64,000 nucleotides of DNA from the NCBI GenBank assembly GCA_964035015.1, contig OZ035998.1, positions 19,163,327-19,227,326 of the forward strand, given 5' to 3'. The translations under genes were made by a program, and so were the position numbers. Positions 55,386 through 64,000 of the stretch are shown here, in pieces; position 1 is the first letter of the stretch, and the number at the start of each line of letters is the position of its first letter. Under the pieces are notes generated by a model that saw only the letters and a list, made by a program, of their open reading frames with translations, searched no databases and was not told where the DNA came from. The stretch is from Corallium rubrum. Lineage: Eukaryota > Cnidaria > Anthozoa > Scleralcyonacea > Coralliidae.

Positions 55386-57051
55386 TCCTGATGAGCTCAA
55401 TACCCACTTTGTATCTACAACAGAACGTGTCACCGGAGCAACGCCTGAACCAATTGAGAACTTATGGTCATTTATTAACACTCTACCTGATGATCCAGAC
55501 AGTGCATTCCATCTTCGAGAAGTTAGCTATCGTGAAGTCTTAGTTGAAATAAAAACTTTGCGCTCAGATTGTTCGTGCGGTCCTGATGGAATTCCTGTGA
55601 AATTCATCAAGATGGTAGCGGAGCAGCTTGCATCACCTTTAACCCATATCTTGAATAACTGTATATCGAAACAGCTATTTCCATCTCCGTAGAAGATCGC
55701 CCGAATCTGCGCAATTCCTAAACTCGAAATAATAACATCCAACAATGACTTGCGTCCCATATCTATCCTTCCGACCCTATCCAAAATTTTTGAACGTCTT
55801 GTTCTCCGACAAATGTCTGATTACGTAACCAATACAACTACCGCAGAGGTCACAACACCACGACTGTCATGTTGGCAATGCGTGATGACATTCAACGAGC
55901 TATGAAAAGGGGTGAGATTACTATCGCTGTACTCGCCGACTTCTCGAAAGCGTTCGATACTCCGTGTCATATCCCATCGTCTTAAGAAAACTTCACATTC
56001 AAGGCTTCTCAAAAGACTATTTGAAATGGGCCACCAGCTATCTTACTGGACGAAGACAATTTGTACAGATAGACGATGTGATGTCCAGTACAACAGATGT
56101 GTTCTTTGGAGTTCCACAAGGCCCCATACTTGGCCTTGTCTTGTTCAACCTGTACGTCAATGATCTTACTGAAAATCTTGACTCGACGATATCTTCCCAC
56201 CAGTATGCTGATGACACCACCCTCTACACTCACTGTAAGCCAGTTAATATAAAATCGTGTCAAGAAAACTTACAGTCCAATTCAGACAAACTCTCTAGTT
56301 GGTTGAGTTCAAAAAACCTCGTCCTTAACCCCAAGAAAACCAAAGTTATGCTCTTTTCCACCACCCAGCTTTCCCGTGTCCATCACCTTGAGGATCGGTC
56401 TGTTCGTCTTACTGATGCTAATGGTGTCGAGCTGGAAAGAACCAATAGTTCGCTTCTTCTTGGTACTGTCATGCATCACAATTTGAAATGGAATGATGAC
56501 ATCAATCGTAAGATATCGAGTTGTTATGGGACACTGTCTGTCCTGAGAAAGCTAAAACATCTTGCTCCATACCGAATTAGGAAGCAACTTGCTGAGTGTT
56601 TGGTCCTATCCAAGATTGATTACAGTGATGTTGTGTCTGGTTCTATTCCAGATTACTTGATGAAGCGATTACAACGAGTGCAATTGACGGTCGCTGGCTT
56701 TGTCTTAGGACACTACACAAGTTTACCAGATGTTCCGTCTCTTGGATGGCTTCCCATTTTGGAACGTAGGGACTACCATCTCTCGAAATTAGTTTTCAAA
56801 GCGATTCATTTCAGTGACTGGCCGTCCTACTTAAAACTTGAAGAGTAGAAGCCTTCAAGAATCCTAAGATCGTCGTCTGCATGTCGTTTCGTAGTTCCCC
56901 TGGTGACTGGCACCTTTCAAGATGAGGCTGCTCGGGTATTTAACAATCCACCCGAAGACATTCGGAATGGCGATAATTTTAACGAATATTGCAGAAATTC
57001 TTTAGCATATTTTAAACTTTTAGCAACGGACTGGCTTAGCAATCTTACGTA
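55386..57051 (+). pseudogene. LINE reverse transcriptase domain and C-terminus
   Basis: 55282-55692 reads SDCSCGPDGIPVKFIK (RT block 0/1) to a stop. RPISILPTLSKIFERLVLRQ is in the next part. 55964-56848 has GVPQGPILGLVLFNLYVNDL and HQYADDTTLY (catalytic YADD) followed by the thumb region. A TAG at 56846 is followed in frame by a further 67 codons to 57051. At least three stops or shifts make it inactive. Confidence 0.88.
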
Positions 57052-57249
57052 ATTCATTGTTAATTTCGTATTGTTATGCATTGTAATGTAATGTTAATCT
57101 AATAGTAATTTAATGTTGGTATCATTTTTTATTTTTATTTATTTTTATTTATGTTAAACTGTAACTATAACTTAATGTTATTTATTTAGTGTAATGTATT
57201 CTGATTTTACTTGTAGTATAGAAGAGCCACAACGTGGAAATACTATTAA

Positions 57250-57251
57250 AC

Positions 57252-57333
<82 letters not shown>

Positions 57334-57347
57334 GTTATTATTATTAT
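57250..57347. repeat. (ATT)n microsatellite, LINE 3' tail
   Basis: About 30 ATT units immediately follow the LINE 3'UTR, as in elements that end in a short tandem rather than poly(A). The poly-Asn and poly-Leu frames across it are artefacts. Confidence 0.95.
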
Positions 57348-57350
57348 CTA

Positions 57351-57608
57351 CAATCCTGGTCAAAATCACTCGGACACTTTGCTTTAAATGGCATCTGAAA
57401 TCAAATTTCCTTCGGAAAATCATTCCCCCCGCTCCCCCCATCCAATGTTGATAAAACAATTGCACTGAACATACTTTGCATTTCATCTTCTAACCAACAT
57501 TCAACTGGGGGAGAGGGGGCCAATGTCTTTGGAACATAATCTTAGCCGGAAATTGATGCGCTTAAGTTCTTTTTACGCGACTGTCCGAGTGAATTTTGGC
57601 CAGGATTG
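57351..57608. mobile_element. Tc1/mariner-like MITE with TA flanks
   Basis: CAATCCTGGTCAAAATCACT and its inverse ending GGCCAGGATTG form about 27-bp TIRs (with CTCGGACA continuing). They are bordered by TA at 57349-57350 and 57609-57610. The insertion is directly beside the ATT tail. Confidence 0.85.
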
Positions 57609-57610
57609 TA

Positions 57611-60384
57611 GGTTTTTATTCCAAACTACAGCAAACCTTATATATATTTCCAGAATCCATATGAACCAGAGATTACAGAAATAAATATTTCAAGCACCAA
57701 AAACCAATTTAAGGTGGCACCGAACAGTTTATTGTACAACATATGTCCAAGGTTAACTTGAGAAAAGTTAACTCTTGGTATAATGGATGGAAATGAATGT
57801 GCTTTACACAGTTTAAAGATCGCATATTGAGTGATGTTTTAAGCATAGAGAATTGTAAAATGTTGAAAACACAATTAATAATGATGAACTAAATTTGACT
57901 AACAACATTCTGTGTGTTAAAACCTGATAACTTTGAGGAAATGCACCCTATAAAAATATTATATGCTTAAAACACAACCTGGACTAAGAATAACAAACCC
58001 TGAAAATTTCATGTCAATTGGTTAAACCATCTCAAGATATCTTTTCTCAAAGTCGCAAAAGGCACATTCTGAGAAAAATGGAATTAAGTTTAAAGCATAT
58101 TAAGAAAGTTCTGTAAAGGTCCTAAATTTTCAAAAAGAGCATAAATGGTCAAAAATATTATAGTGTTTGTTCATTTTAAATAGTTAGAAGCAGTCTAGTC
58201 TCGCGTCAGTCGTCGGTATTTAATAATTGTTCGCACGGTTGGTAGTTTACGTTTACAGCGATGGGTTTCGTAATATCTTTTTTCTTTCTTAAATATTTCC
58301 ACTTCGATACAAAAAGACTGATTGTCACGATGTGATTAGGTTTAATACTGTTTACAGCCTTTTAGCGAATGTTGTTGCTGATAGTCGTGTGATGTTGTCG
58401 TTTTAAATCGGAGAAGAAGGTCGAAGGGAATTGAAATACGAATTGGCGAGGGAATTTGCGGCACGGGGGTTGTTATTAATGCAAATATAGTACTATTTCA
58501 TGATTGTTCGTATACATAAATACATGCCCTTGGACCACCGGGAAAACTAAGACCTATATTTCGCAATATGCCTACTTGCCAAGGAAAAAAATATCATATT
58601 ATTACAGGAAGAAAATCCACCGCCAAAACAATCTCGTACCCAGAGCCAAATATGCCCGGCCGCGCGGGCAAATCAAATGGCTCTGGGCCAATCCGTTTGA
58701 AACCCCACGGATCGTGGGGTTTTGGGGCGTGCGCAGTTGATTATTTTGGACCCAGACCCACGAAAACCTATCGCACGACCATCAGAACTTTTGCAAAATA
58801 TAGTGACATGTTCGAGGCTGATTCTGGAGTTTAATTTCAACAAAATAGCAGTGGAAATGACGTTAGAAAGTAATCGTTGCTGTTTGGTATAGCGAGAGAA
58901 TATTCCTTGTGTGAAATATTTAGAAAGGAAGCTGACAAATTCAAAAATAACACCCCGTGATTTGGTATGACTGTCCAAAAAGTATCAAATATTTATGACA
59001 GCTGTATATATAACCTGTATTATTGAAACAGTCTTAATTTTGTATCAAGATTTATATGAACATGAGAATATCATATTATTTTTCGGGTTTTTATTCGTAG
59101 GCAACTACAACGTATTTTATTCGTGACGAAAGCTGGATATTTTAAAATGTATTTTATGTATGTATGTCTCTAACAATAAAACTTATGTTTTTTCTTTGCC
59201 CTGCACTTATAATTTGTTGATTTGTAACATTTTATTATTAATTGTTACATCACTACATGTGTGTCGTCAAAATAATTGATTCAGTAACATTTCACGCTTA
59301 TAAAATCGGGCTGTGTCAAAGTTTGAAAGGAAGTGAAAATACCAGTTGCTGAACTTTACTATGCACAACTAGAATGTACTTAATATGTAGTATAACTAGT
59401 ATGGTCTTTTTTATTGGCTTGAGTATCATGGTAAACAATCCTAATTACTATGTATGTGTGTATGACAAACTAAGAAAGTATCCTTGTTGTGATTTTGTCT
59501 ATAGTCTTGATGAGCAGACTTGATATGAATTATGATATTTCTTCATATGCATATATGTACAATATTTGATATTTGATATTGTCCTAACTATACATGTACA
59601 TAATTTGCTTCTAAAGTATATAATTGTCTTCTGGCCTCTCAGATTTACAGTGCTGTAGGAAGTACCAAATGATTGAGAAGGTTGAACAAGGACTATAACA
59701 CGTTCTCCAGTAAATTTTGATCATTTATAGGCTGCAAACCCCTCCCCCCTGTAAGGTAACTGCAAGTTTAAACTACTTGTCTAAAAAGTGTCATGCAGAA
59801 AGACATGACAATATTTAGAGTGACAACCTTGTTTTCACAATATTCCACTCATGTAAGCTACATTATCAAGGGGTTATTCAAAATATATATTTTCCCAGAT
59901 CAAAGGGTGTTGTTTTATCTATATAATTATATTGCACTTTTTCAGCATTTATAATACCAATGTATTTTTTGAAGACAATACATTTTATATTTTCAGTTGT
60001 CTTGTTGACAAAACTTTGAACTTGATATTTAATTTTTTATTAGCACCTACAGTACATAAAGTAAACCAACATAACCTTGAATCCAGTTTCTGTATTAAAT
60101 CTGGTAATTATACTATTATTTCCATCAGCAAAAGATAAATTCAATCATACAATTAACTCGTATTTTTCCTTAAGGTGTGGGGCATTCTCTGTCATTTTGT
60201 ACAAAATATTGTCCCACATGGGATGGCATGTGTTAATTTTTGCAAGCTATTCAGAACTAACCTAAACCTATGTCATGGGGTGAGGGTGGATGACTTTACT
60301 CTGACTAGTGCATAACCATTTCATATGCTATATATATAAATGCTTTTAGTTTTATACCATTATTACATATTAGCATGATTTGCT
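57611..60384. other. Intergenic, no gene recognised
   Basis: AT-rich DNA with no splice-bounded conserved frame. 58628-58690 holds CAATCTCGTACCCAGAGCC and TGGCTCTGGG around a GC-rich hairpin (GCCCGGCCGCGCGGGC), related to the ends of the Mutator-like family. Confidence 0.55.
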
Positions 60385-60389
60385 GGGGG

Positions 60390-60562
60390 TTTTGGACTCT
60401 TGGTGGTATGTACAGCAGTTAAGTCTGCAACCTGCGTTCGATTCCTGCACAATCGAATTATTTGATTAAAAAAATCACTTTTGCCACTTCCTCCTGTAGT
60501 AATACTGGACCAATGAGGATGGGCCCTTACTGGACCTCTGACAACAACAGTTCAGATATATA
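60390..60562 (+). mobile_element. tRNA-derived SINE, 5' part, interrupted
   Basis: The head has GCGTTCGATTCCTGC (B box). The body CCTCCTGTAGTAATACTGGA and CCAATGAGGATGGGCCCTTA matches the minus-strand copy at 47756-48026. It breaks at TTCAGATATATA, where the hAT element at 60563 begins. Confidence 0.8.
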
Positions 60563-61542
60563 CAGTGGTGTAAGCTTGTGCTAGGGTGCCCCTGGTCCAA
60601 ACTGGAGTGTTTGGTCCTCTCAAGGGGACCTTGCTCCCCTGCCTTGGGTGCCCAAGGCAGGGGAGCTAGGTCCCCTTGAGAGGTCCAGGGGCAACACTGC
60701 CCTTGGGTCCCAGGGGGTGGAGCCCCCATGAAGCCCTGGCAATATGAGCCTTTTGGTAGTCATTTAGAGGCCAATTGTTAATGGCTTTGTTAAAAAGCAC
60801 CTGTGTCCAGAAGCATAAATTATGAACACAGGGCTCAAAATAACGTTTCATGTTACACTGTGACCAGGCAAAGGTGATTTTTGACAGGTCAAATTTCACG
60901 ATGCCCCCCCCCCCAAAAAAAACACACAACCCCAACAAACCCCCCAAAAAACCCTCAAAAAAAACAAAAAACAAAAAAAACCCAACAAAAAAACAACAAA
61001 AAAACAAACAAACCATAACACAACACAACACAACACAACACAACACAACAAAAAAAACATGTAAAGTATATTCTACACTATATAAGCTAGTACTGATATG
61101 AAAGTTTGTCATAAAAAGGAAATGCATGCATAGTTCACTTCAATATATATCAGACATGAAACAGGTCTACAATCATTTTAAGTTCCTTCAAATGGAAGTA
61201 TTAAAATTAATTGCAAGTAATATGACTGGTCAAAATGACCGGTGTTATACAAGTTTGACCGGTCACATTAAAAATTTGGGTGCGGTGACCGGCCGTTATT
61301 TTGAGTCCTGTGAGCACGATGTGCTTTATTATACAGAAATCAAGAAGGCTGATTTCAAGGGAGCTTAGAGGGTGAAAAAACCCTGGGGGCTCTGGCAACC
61401 TGGGCATTTTAGCCTTTACAGGCTTTTTAGAGATGAATATTTAAGGTTTCTAGTGTTTCCTTCAAATCAAATCTCAGGGTGCCCCCCTGAGTTATGATGC
61501 CTTGGCTTTTACGAGGTAGAATACATAGGAGTTACACCACTG
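60563..61542. mobile_element. Non-autonomous hAT inside a SINE
   Basis: The ends CAGTGGTGTAA and TTACACCACTG are perfect 11-bp inverted repeats of hAT type. The 8-mers GATATATA (60555-60562) and GATATACA (61543-61550) flank it, and the SINE resumes after the second. Inside are a strong hairpin (CTCCCCTGCCTTGGG opposite CCAAGGCAGGGGAG at 60628-60665) and a CAACA microsatellite (61020-61050). The 153-codon minus frame is low-complexity and not a transposase. Confidence 0.9.
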
Positions 61543-61595
61543 GATATACAGTATAAACTGATAGAGTTATCCAGTATAAATAAGGTTAGTTTATT
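61543..61595 (+). mobile_element. tRNA-derived SINE, 3' tail after the hAT insertion
   Basis: ACTGATAGAGTTATCCAGTA and TAAATAAGGTTAGTTTA match the tail of the copy at 47756-48026, so the SINE is split in two by the element. Confidence 0.85.
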
Positions 61596-62173
61596 GTTGT
61601 CAGAACAAACAAGTATATATATTTGTTTAATCGAGGAAAGTAATGGGTATATCTGTAGTATATACTAGTCTTAAATTGAAAACTGGTGTAAACCAGCAAC
61701 TGATGCTTACCACATTTGGATACAATACTTTAGACTAATTTATAGCTGCCAGTTGTATTGTAGAATGTGGATAGGAGTGTTTTGATTCAAAGTTTAATTA
61801 AACAAATAATTATGTAGTACAGTACTCCTGGTCTGACAACCTCAACATGTCTGGCAATACAACCAGAAATATTAACTTACACAAATAAAAGTTACAAACA
61901 CAGTATCAACACTCATAAGACAATATATATATTTTCATATAAGGAGATATCTATGGGATATTTAGCAACATGTTGATCAGTTAATGTGCTCAGATAATTA
62001 TTTTCAAGTTTGTATTCAATGATGCATTATTCAAACAGTCACGACTAATAATATATTTCTCCAATAATATTTCTTGTAGTCCAACCCAATGTCTAATATG
62101 ACGATATAGCATAAATATTTATTTTTTAACATACAAACACGGAAACTGTGAAATGTGAAAAAGACAACTCTCA
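61596..62173. other. Intergenic, no feature recognised
   Basis: AT-rich DNA with no coding signal, repeat boundary or RNA gene that I can support. Confidence 0.5.
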
Positions 62174-62380
62174 ATGATCACGAACCGCGGCAACCATCGA
62201 TCATTCGATGAATCTGTCGTAATACGTTCTCCCGTTTATAGTCCCGTGGAAGCTCAAATCAAGGATCCAAACATGTTACTAAGCCAAATACGTATATTCC
62301 TTGTCTCTTTGGAAAGAATCTTTCATTTTGTCAGGTTTAATTCTCATAAAGATGTTTTTATTTTGCTCCGCTCCTCTTGA
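62174..62380 (+). other. Unassigned open frame, possible first exon
   Basis: The frame starts MITNRGNHRSFDESVVIRSP, and its first about 38 residues look protein-like (VYSPVEAQIKDPNMLLSQ). A weak donor CGTATAT follows near 62288. The remainder is hydrophobic AT-rich translation. I do not recognise a family, and chance is quite possible. Confidence 0.2.
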
Positions 62381-62438
62381 AAATTCAACATGAAAACATG
62401 GGAGGAATGGGCATGAAATCACAGAATAGTAAGACAAC

Positions 62439-63224
62439 CAATCTCGTACCCAGAGCCTGCGATCCTTTTGGTCAGTGCCAAGGAACGGAGACTCTGGGAA
62501 ACACCGATGAAAAAGTCCCCAAATCGGGGTCTTTGGTCCCAGTCCTCTGGTTCCCAGTTCCTCATAATTTGTAACTGTCATGTTGATGATGGTTCGCTAA
62601 TCCGAAGACCAGGGAAATATTCGTTTACCGATGAATAAAATCAACTGTTTTACAAGGTTCTCGACGAAGCATTTCGTGTAAGAATGGCCATTCTTTGCTT
62701 TTCTCCTAATCGTTGACTGGACGATTTGAGCTGTAGGTTTTATTTGTCCGCGTCGGCCGTGATCGGCTCGGCTCAGCTGCTCAGGTAAGGAATTGTACTT
62801 TCTGTTATCTGTTAGGAATTTTGGCTAAATTCTATCGACCTTGTATTCTCTAATGTTATATTTAAAGTTCTGAGACGAAACTGCGAAGAAATACAAGACG
62901 AAGCAGACGACAGAGGTTTGTTTGAAGACAAAGCGACAATAACAATAGTTTTAACTTGTAAATTATTGGGATTTTCTCTGTTTTAAATTATTCATGTGTT
63001 CAATTGTATATTGGGTTTGTCGTTTATAATTATGTGTTACAGAACGTTGATAAATTAATTAAACAACTTAGCAACGTACACAGAATTTTAATTTTCACTG
63101 TTATTTATTGCTGGGTCGAGATTGATTGAACTAACCAATCAGATGCCGAGTTTCATCGGAGTTGCCCAGAGCCTCCGTTCCTTGGTAATGACCAAAAAGA
63201 TCGCAGGCTCTGGGTACGAGATTG
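62439..63224. mobile_element. Mutator-like element, about 75-bp TIRs, 9-bp TSD
   Basis: The left end CAATCTCGTACCCAGAGCCT continues through GCGATCCTTTTGGTC, CCAAGGAACGGAG and ACTCTGGG to GATGAAA. The right end is its inverse with a few differences, so the TIRs are about 75 bp. Identical TAAGACAAC flanks (62430-62438, 63225-63233) give a 9-bp target duplication, which with long TIRs points to the Mutator superfamily. There is no transposase frame. Fragments of the family are at 52925-52963 and 58628-58690. Confidence 0.85.
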
Positions 63225-63233
63225 TAAGACAAC

Positions 63234-64000
63234 CAGAAGTCTAGCCTGCGAGCCGGCTCTTGGGAGCGGGAGGTGAAATAGAGCCTGCACGCATAGCTAT
63301 CAAATTTGAATGCCGCCCCTTCTAACGGGTTGTCAAAAGTGACCAATCACAAACCAGACACGCAATGTAAACAAAGAAAACGGTTTTACTTCCTCGCCAG
63401 ACGAATACGCTAATGAAATCTTATTTGGAACAGTGGTTCGCACATTTTGGACAGTATAACAAGTTTCATAAAACGCAGAATCTTGAACTCTACATCAAAT
63501 GAAAGCTCATTCAACATATAACAGCATACGTGCACAATATATTTCAACGATGTGTAGTTCTGAAATTACTAAGTCATCTTGTTCCACAAATGACAAGATA
63601 ATGATATGCCGCCGTATAGCCGCCGTGCCACTTCGGTACGCCCTGTCTGACTTTTTCCTATCTCTATTTTCACATATCGAGCGGAAGAACTGAAAAGAAG
63701 GAGCCGGAGTCTTTCAGACTTCAACTTTGCCTGGCCGTAGGAACTTCAGTCATATAAATAATAATTAAGTTGGAATACAAAAAATATTCTGCAAGCTTTA
63801 TAACAACAAATCGGTTTATAGGCATGCAAGATTTAATAATGCTATCGGTTTGCTACAAAAAGCTGTGTGTATTGCAGGCGAATATGGTGTTTCGAACCTG
63901 ATCGTTAGTTTTATAGAAATAATATTTTCTCAATCGTAGGAAGTTGTCCTTTGATACCAAATTCTCAATTAATTGACTTATCCATGAGACGACGATGTGC
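63234..64000. other. Intergenic, no gene recognised
   Basis: 63480-63600 (CATACGTGCACAATATATTTC, CGATGTGTAGTTCTG) is a diverged relative of part of the fold-back arm at 33740-33780. Nothing coding is supported up to the window end. Confidence 0.5.

Larger units (their letters stand above)
53800..57347 (+). mobile_element. CR1-like LINE, near full length but decayed
   Basis: The order is 2A-like motif, PHD-type zinc finger, apurinic-type endonuclease, reverse transcriptase, short 3'UTR and an ATT microsatellite tail. Several frameshifts and stops interrupt it. The 5' boundary is approximate. It belongs to the same clade as the fragment at 18990-20058. It lies upstream of TRA2 in the opposite orientation. 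Confidence 0.88.

Noticed and set aside
57178..57486. Poly-Asn frame (minus) and poly-Leu frame (plus)
   Set aside because: Direct translation of the ATT microsatellite.
60666..61127. 153-codon minus frame as a protein gene
   Set aside because: It is hydrophobic low-complexity translation of A/C-rich simple repeats inside a non-autonomous hAT element.

Overview
The window looks like nuclear DNA of an early-branching animal, most probably an anthozoan cnidarian (stony coral or sea anemone). This rests on AT-rich sequence, short conserved exons split by GT-AG introns, and an unusually dense mix of hAT, piggyBac, Tc1/mariner-like, Mutator-like, CR1-like and SINE elements. The two genes identify an animal; the anthozoan placement is inference from repeat style and was not tested by a search. 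Long open frames are almost never genes here. The true exons are short and were found from splice sites plus protein conservation.

Two host genes are supported. (1) The 3' part of VPS50 (syndetin, the EARP-complex subunit) is on the + strand, with six consecutive exons from 1248 to the stop at 12011. They join in phase to encode 172 C-terminal residues. (2) A transformer-2 (TRA2) SR-type splicing factor is on the - strand, with eight coding exons from the start codon at 52773 down to 28428. They join in phase to RS1-RRM-linker-RS2. The genes converge. Between them (12-28 kb) there is mostly satellite and transposon DNA.

Region by region: 1-12 kb is VPS50 with introns holding a 5S-rRNA-like SINE, a tRNA-like SINE, an 8-bp-TSD DNA transposon carrying a piece of LINE reverse transcriptase, two oppositely oriented minisatellite arrays, and a hAT element with an exon-like open frame. 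13-21 kb is a 167-bp satellite followed by about 6.8 kb of purine-rich AGCAAAGATT-type tandem DNA interrupted by a LINE fragment. 21-28 kb holds a fold-back element, nested MITEs and a RecQ-like helicase fragment. 28-53 kb is TRA2, whose introns contain several fold-backs, two hAT elements with exact 8-bp TSDs, a 20-bp minisatellite, a second copy of the DNA-element/LINE chimera, and a complete piggyBac element (TTAA TSDs) whose transposase has lost its second catalytic Asp and has a premature stop. 53.8-57.3 kb is a decayed CR1-like LINE starting with a 2A-like motif and a PHD-type zinc finger. 57-64 kb is gene-poor and holds a Tc1-like MITE, a SINE split by a hAT element, and a Mutator-like element with about 75-bp TIRs and a 9-bp TSD.

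No CRISPR array, operon, canonical tRNA or rRNA gene was found. I did not find a coherent new multi-gene system. The most unusual structures are the hAT-like element with RT capture, the 5S-derived SINE, the inverted minisatellite pair in a VPS50 intron, and the exon-like frame inside a hAT element.
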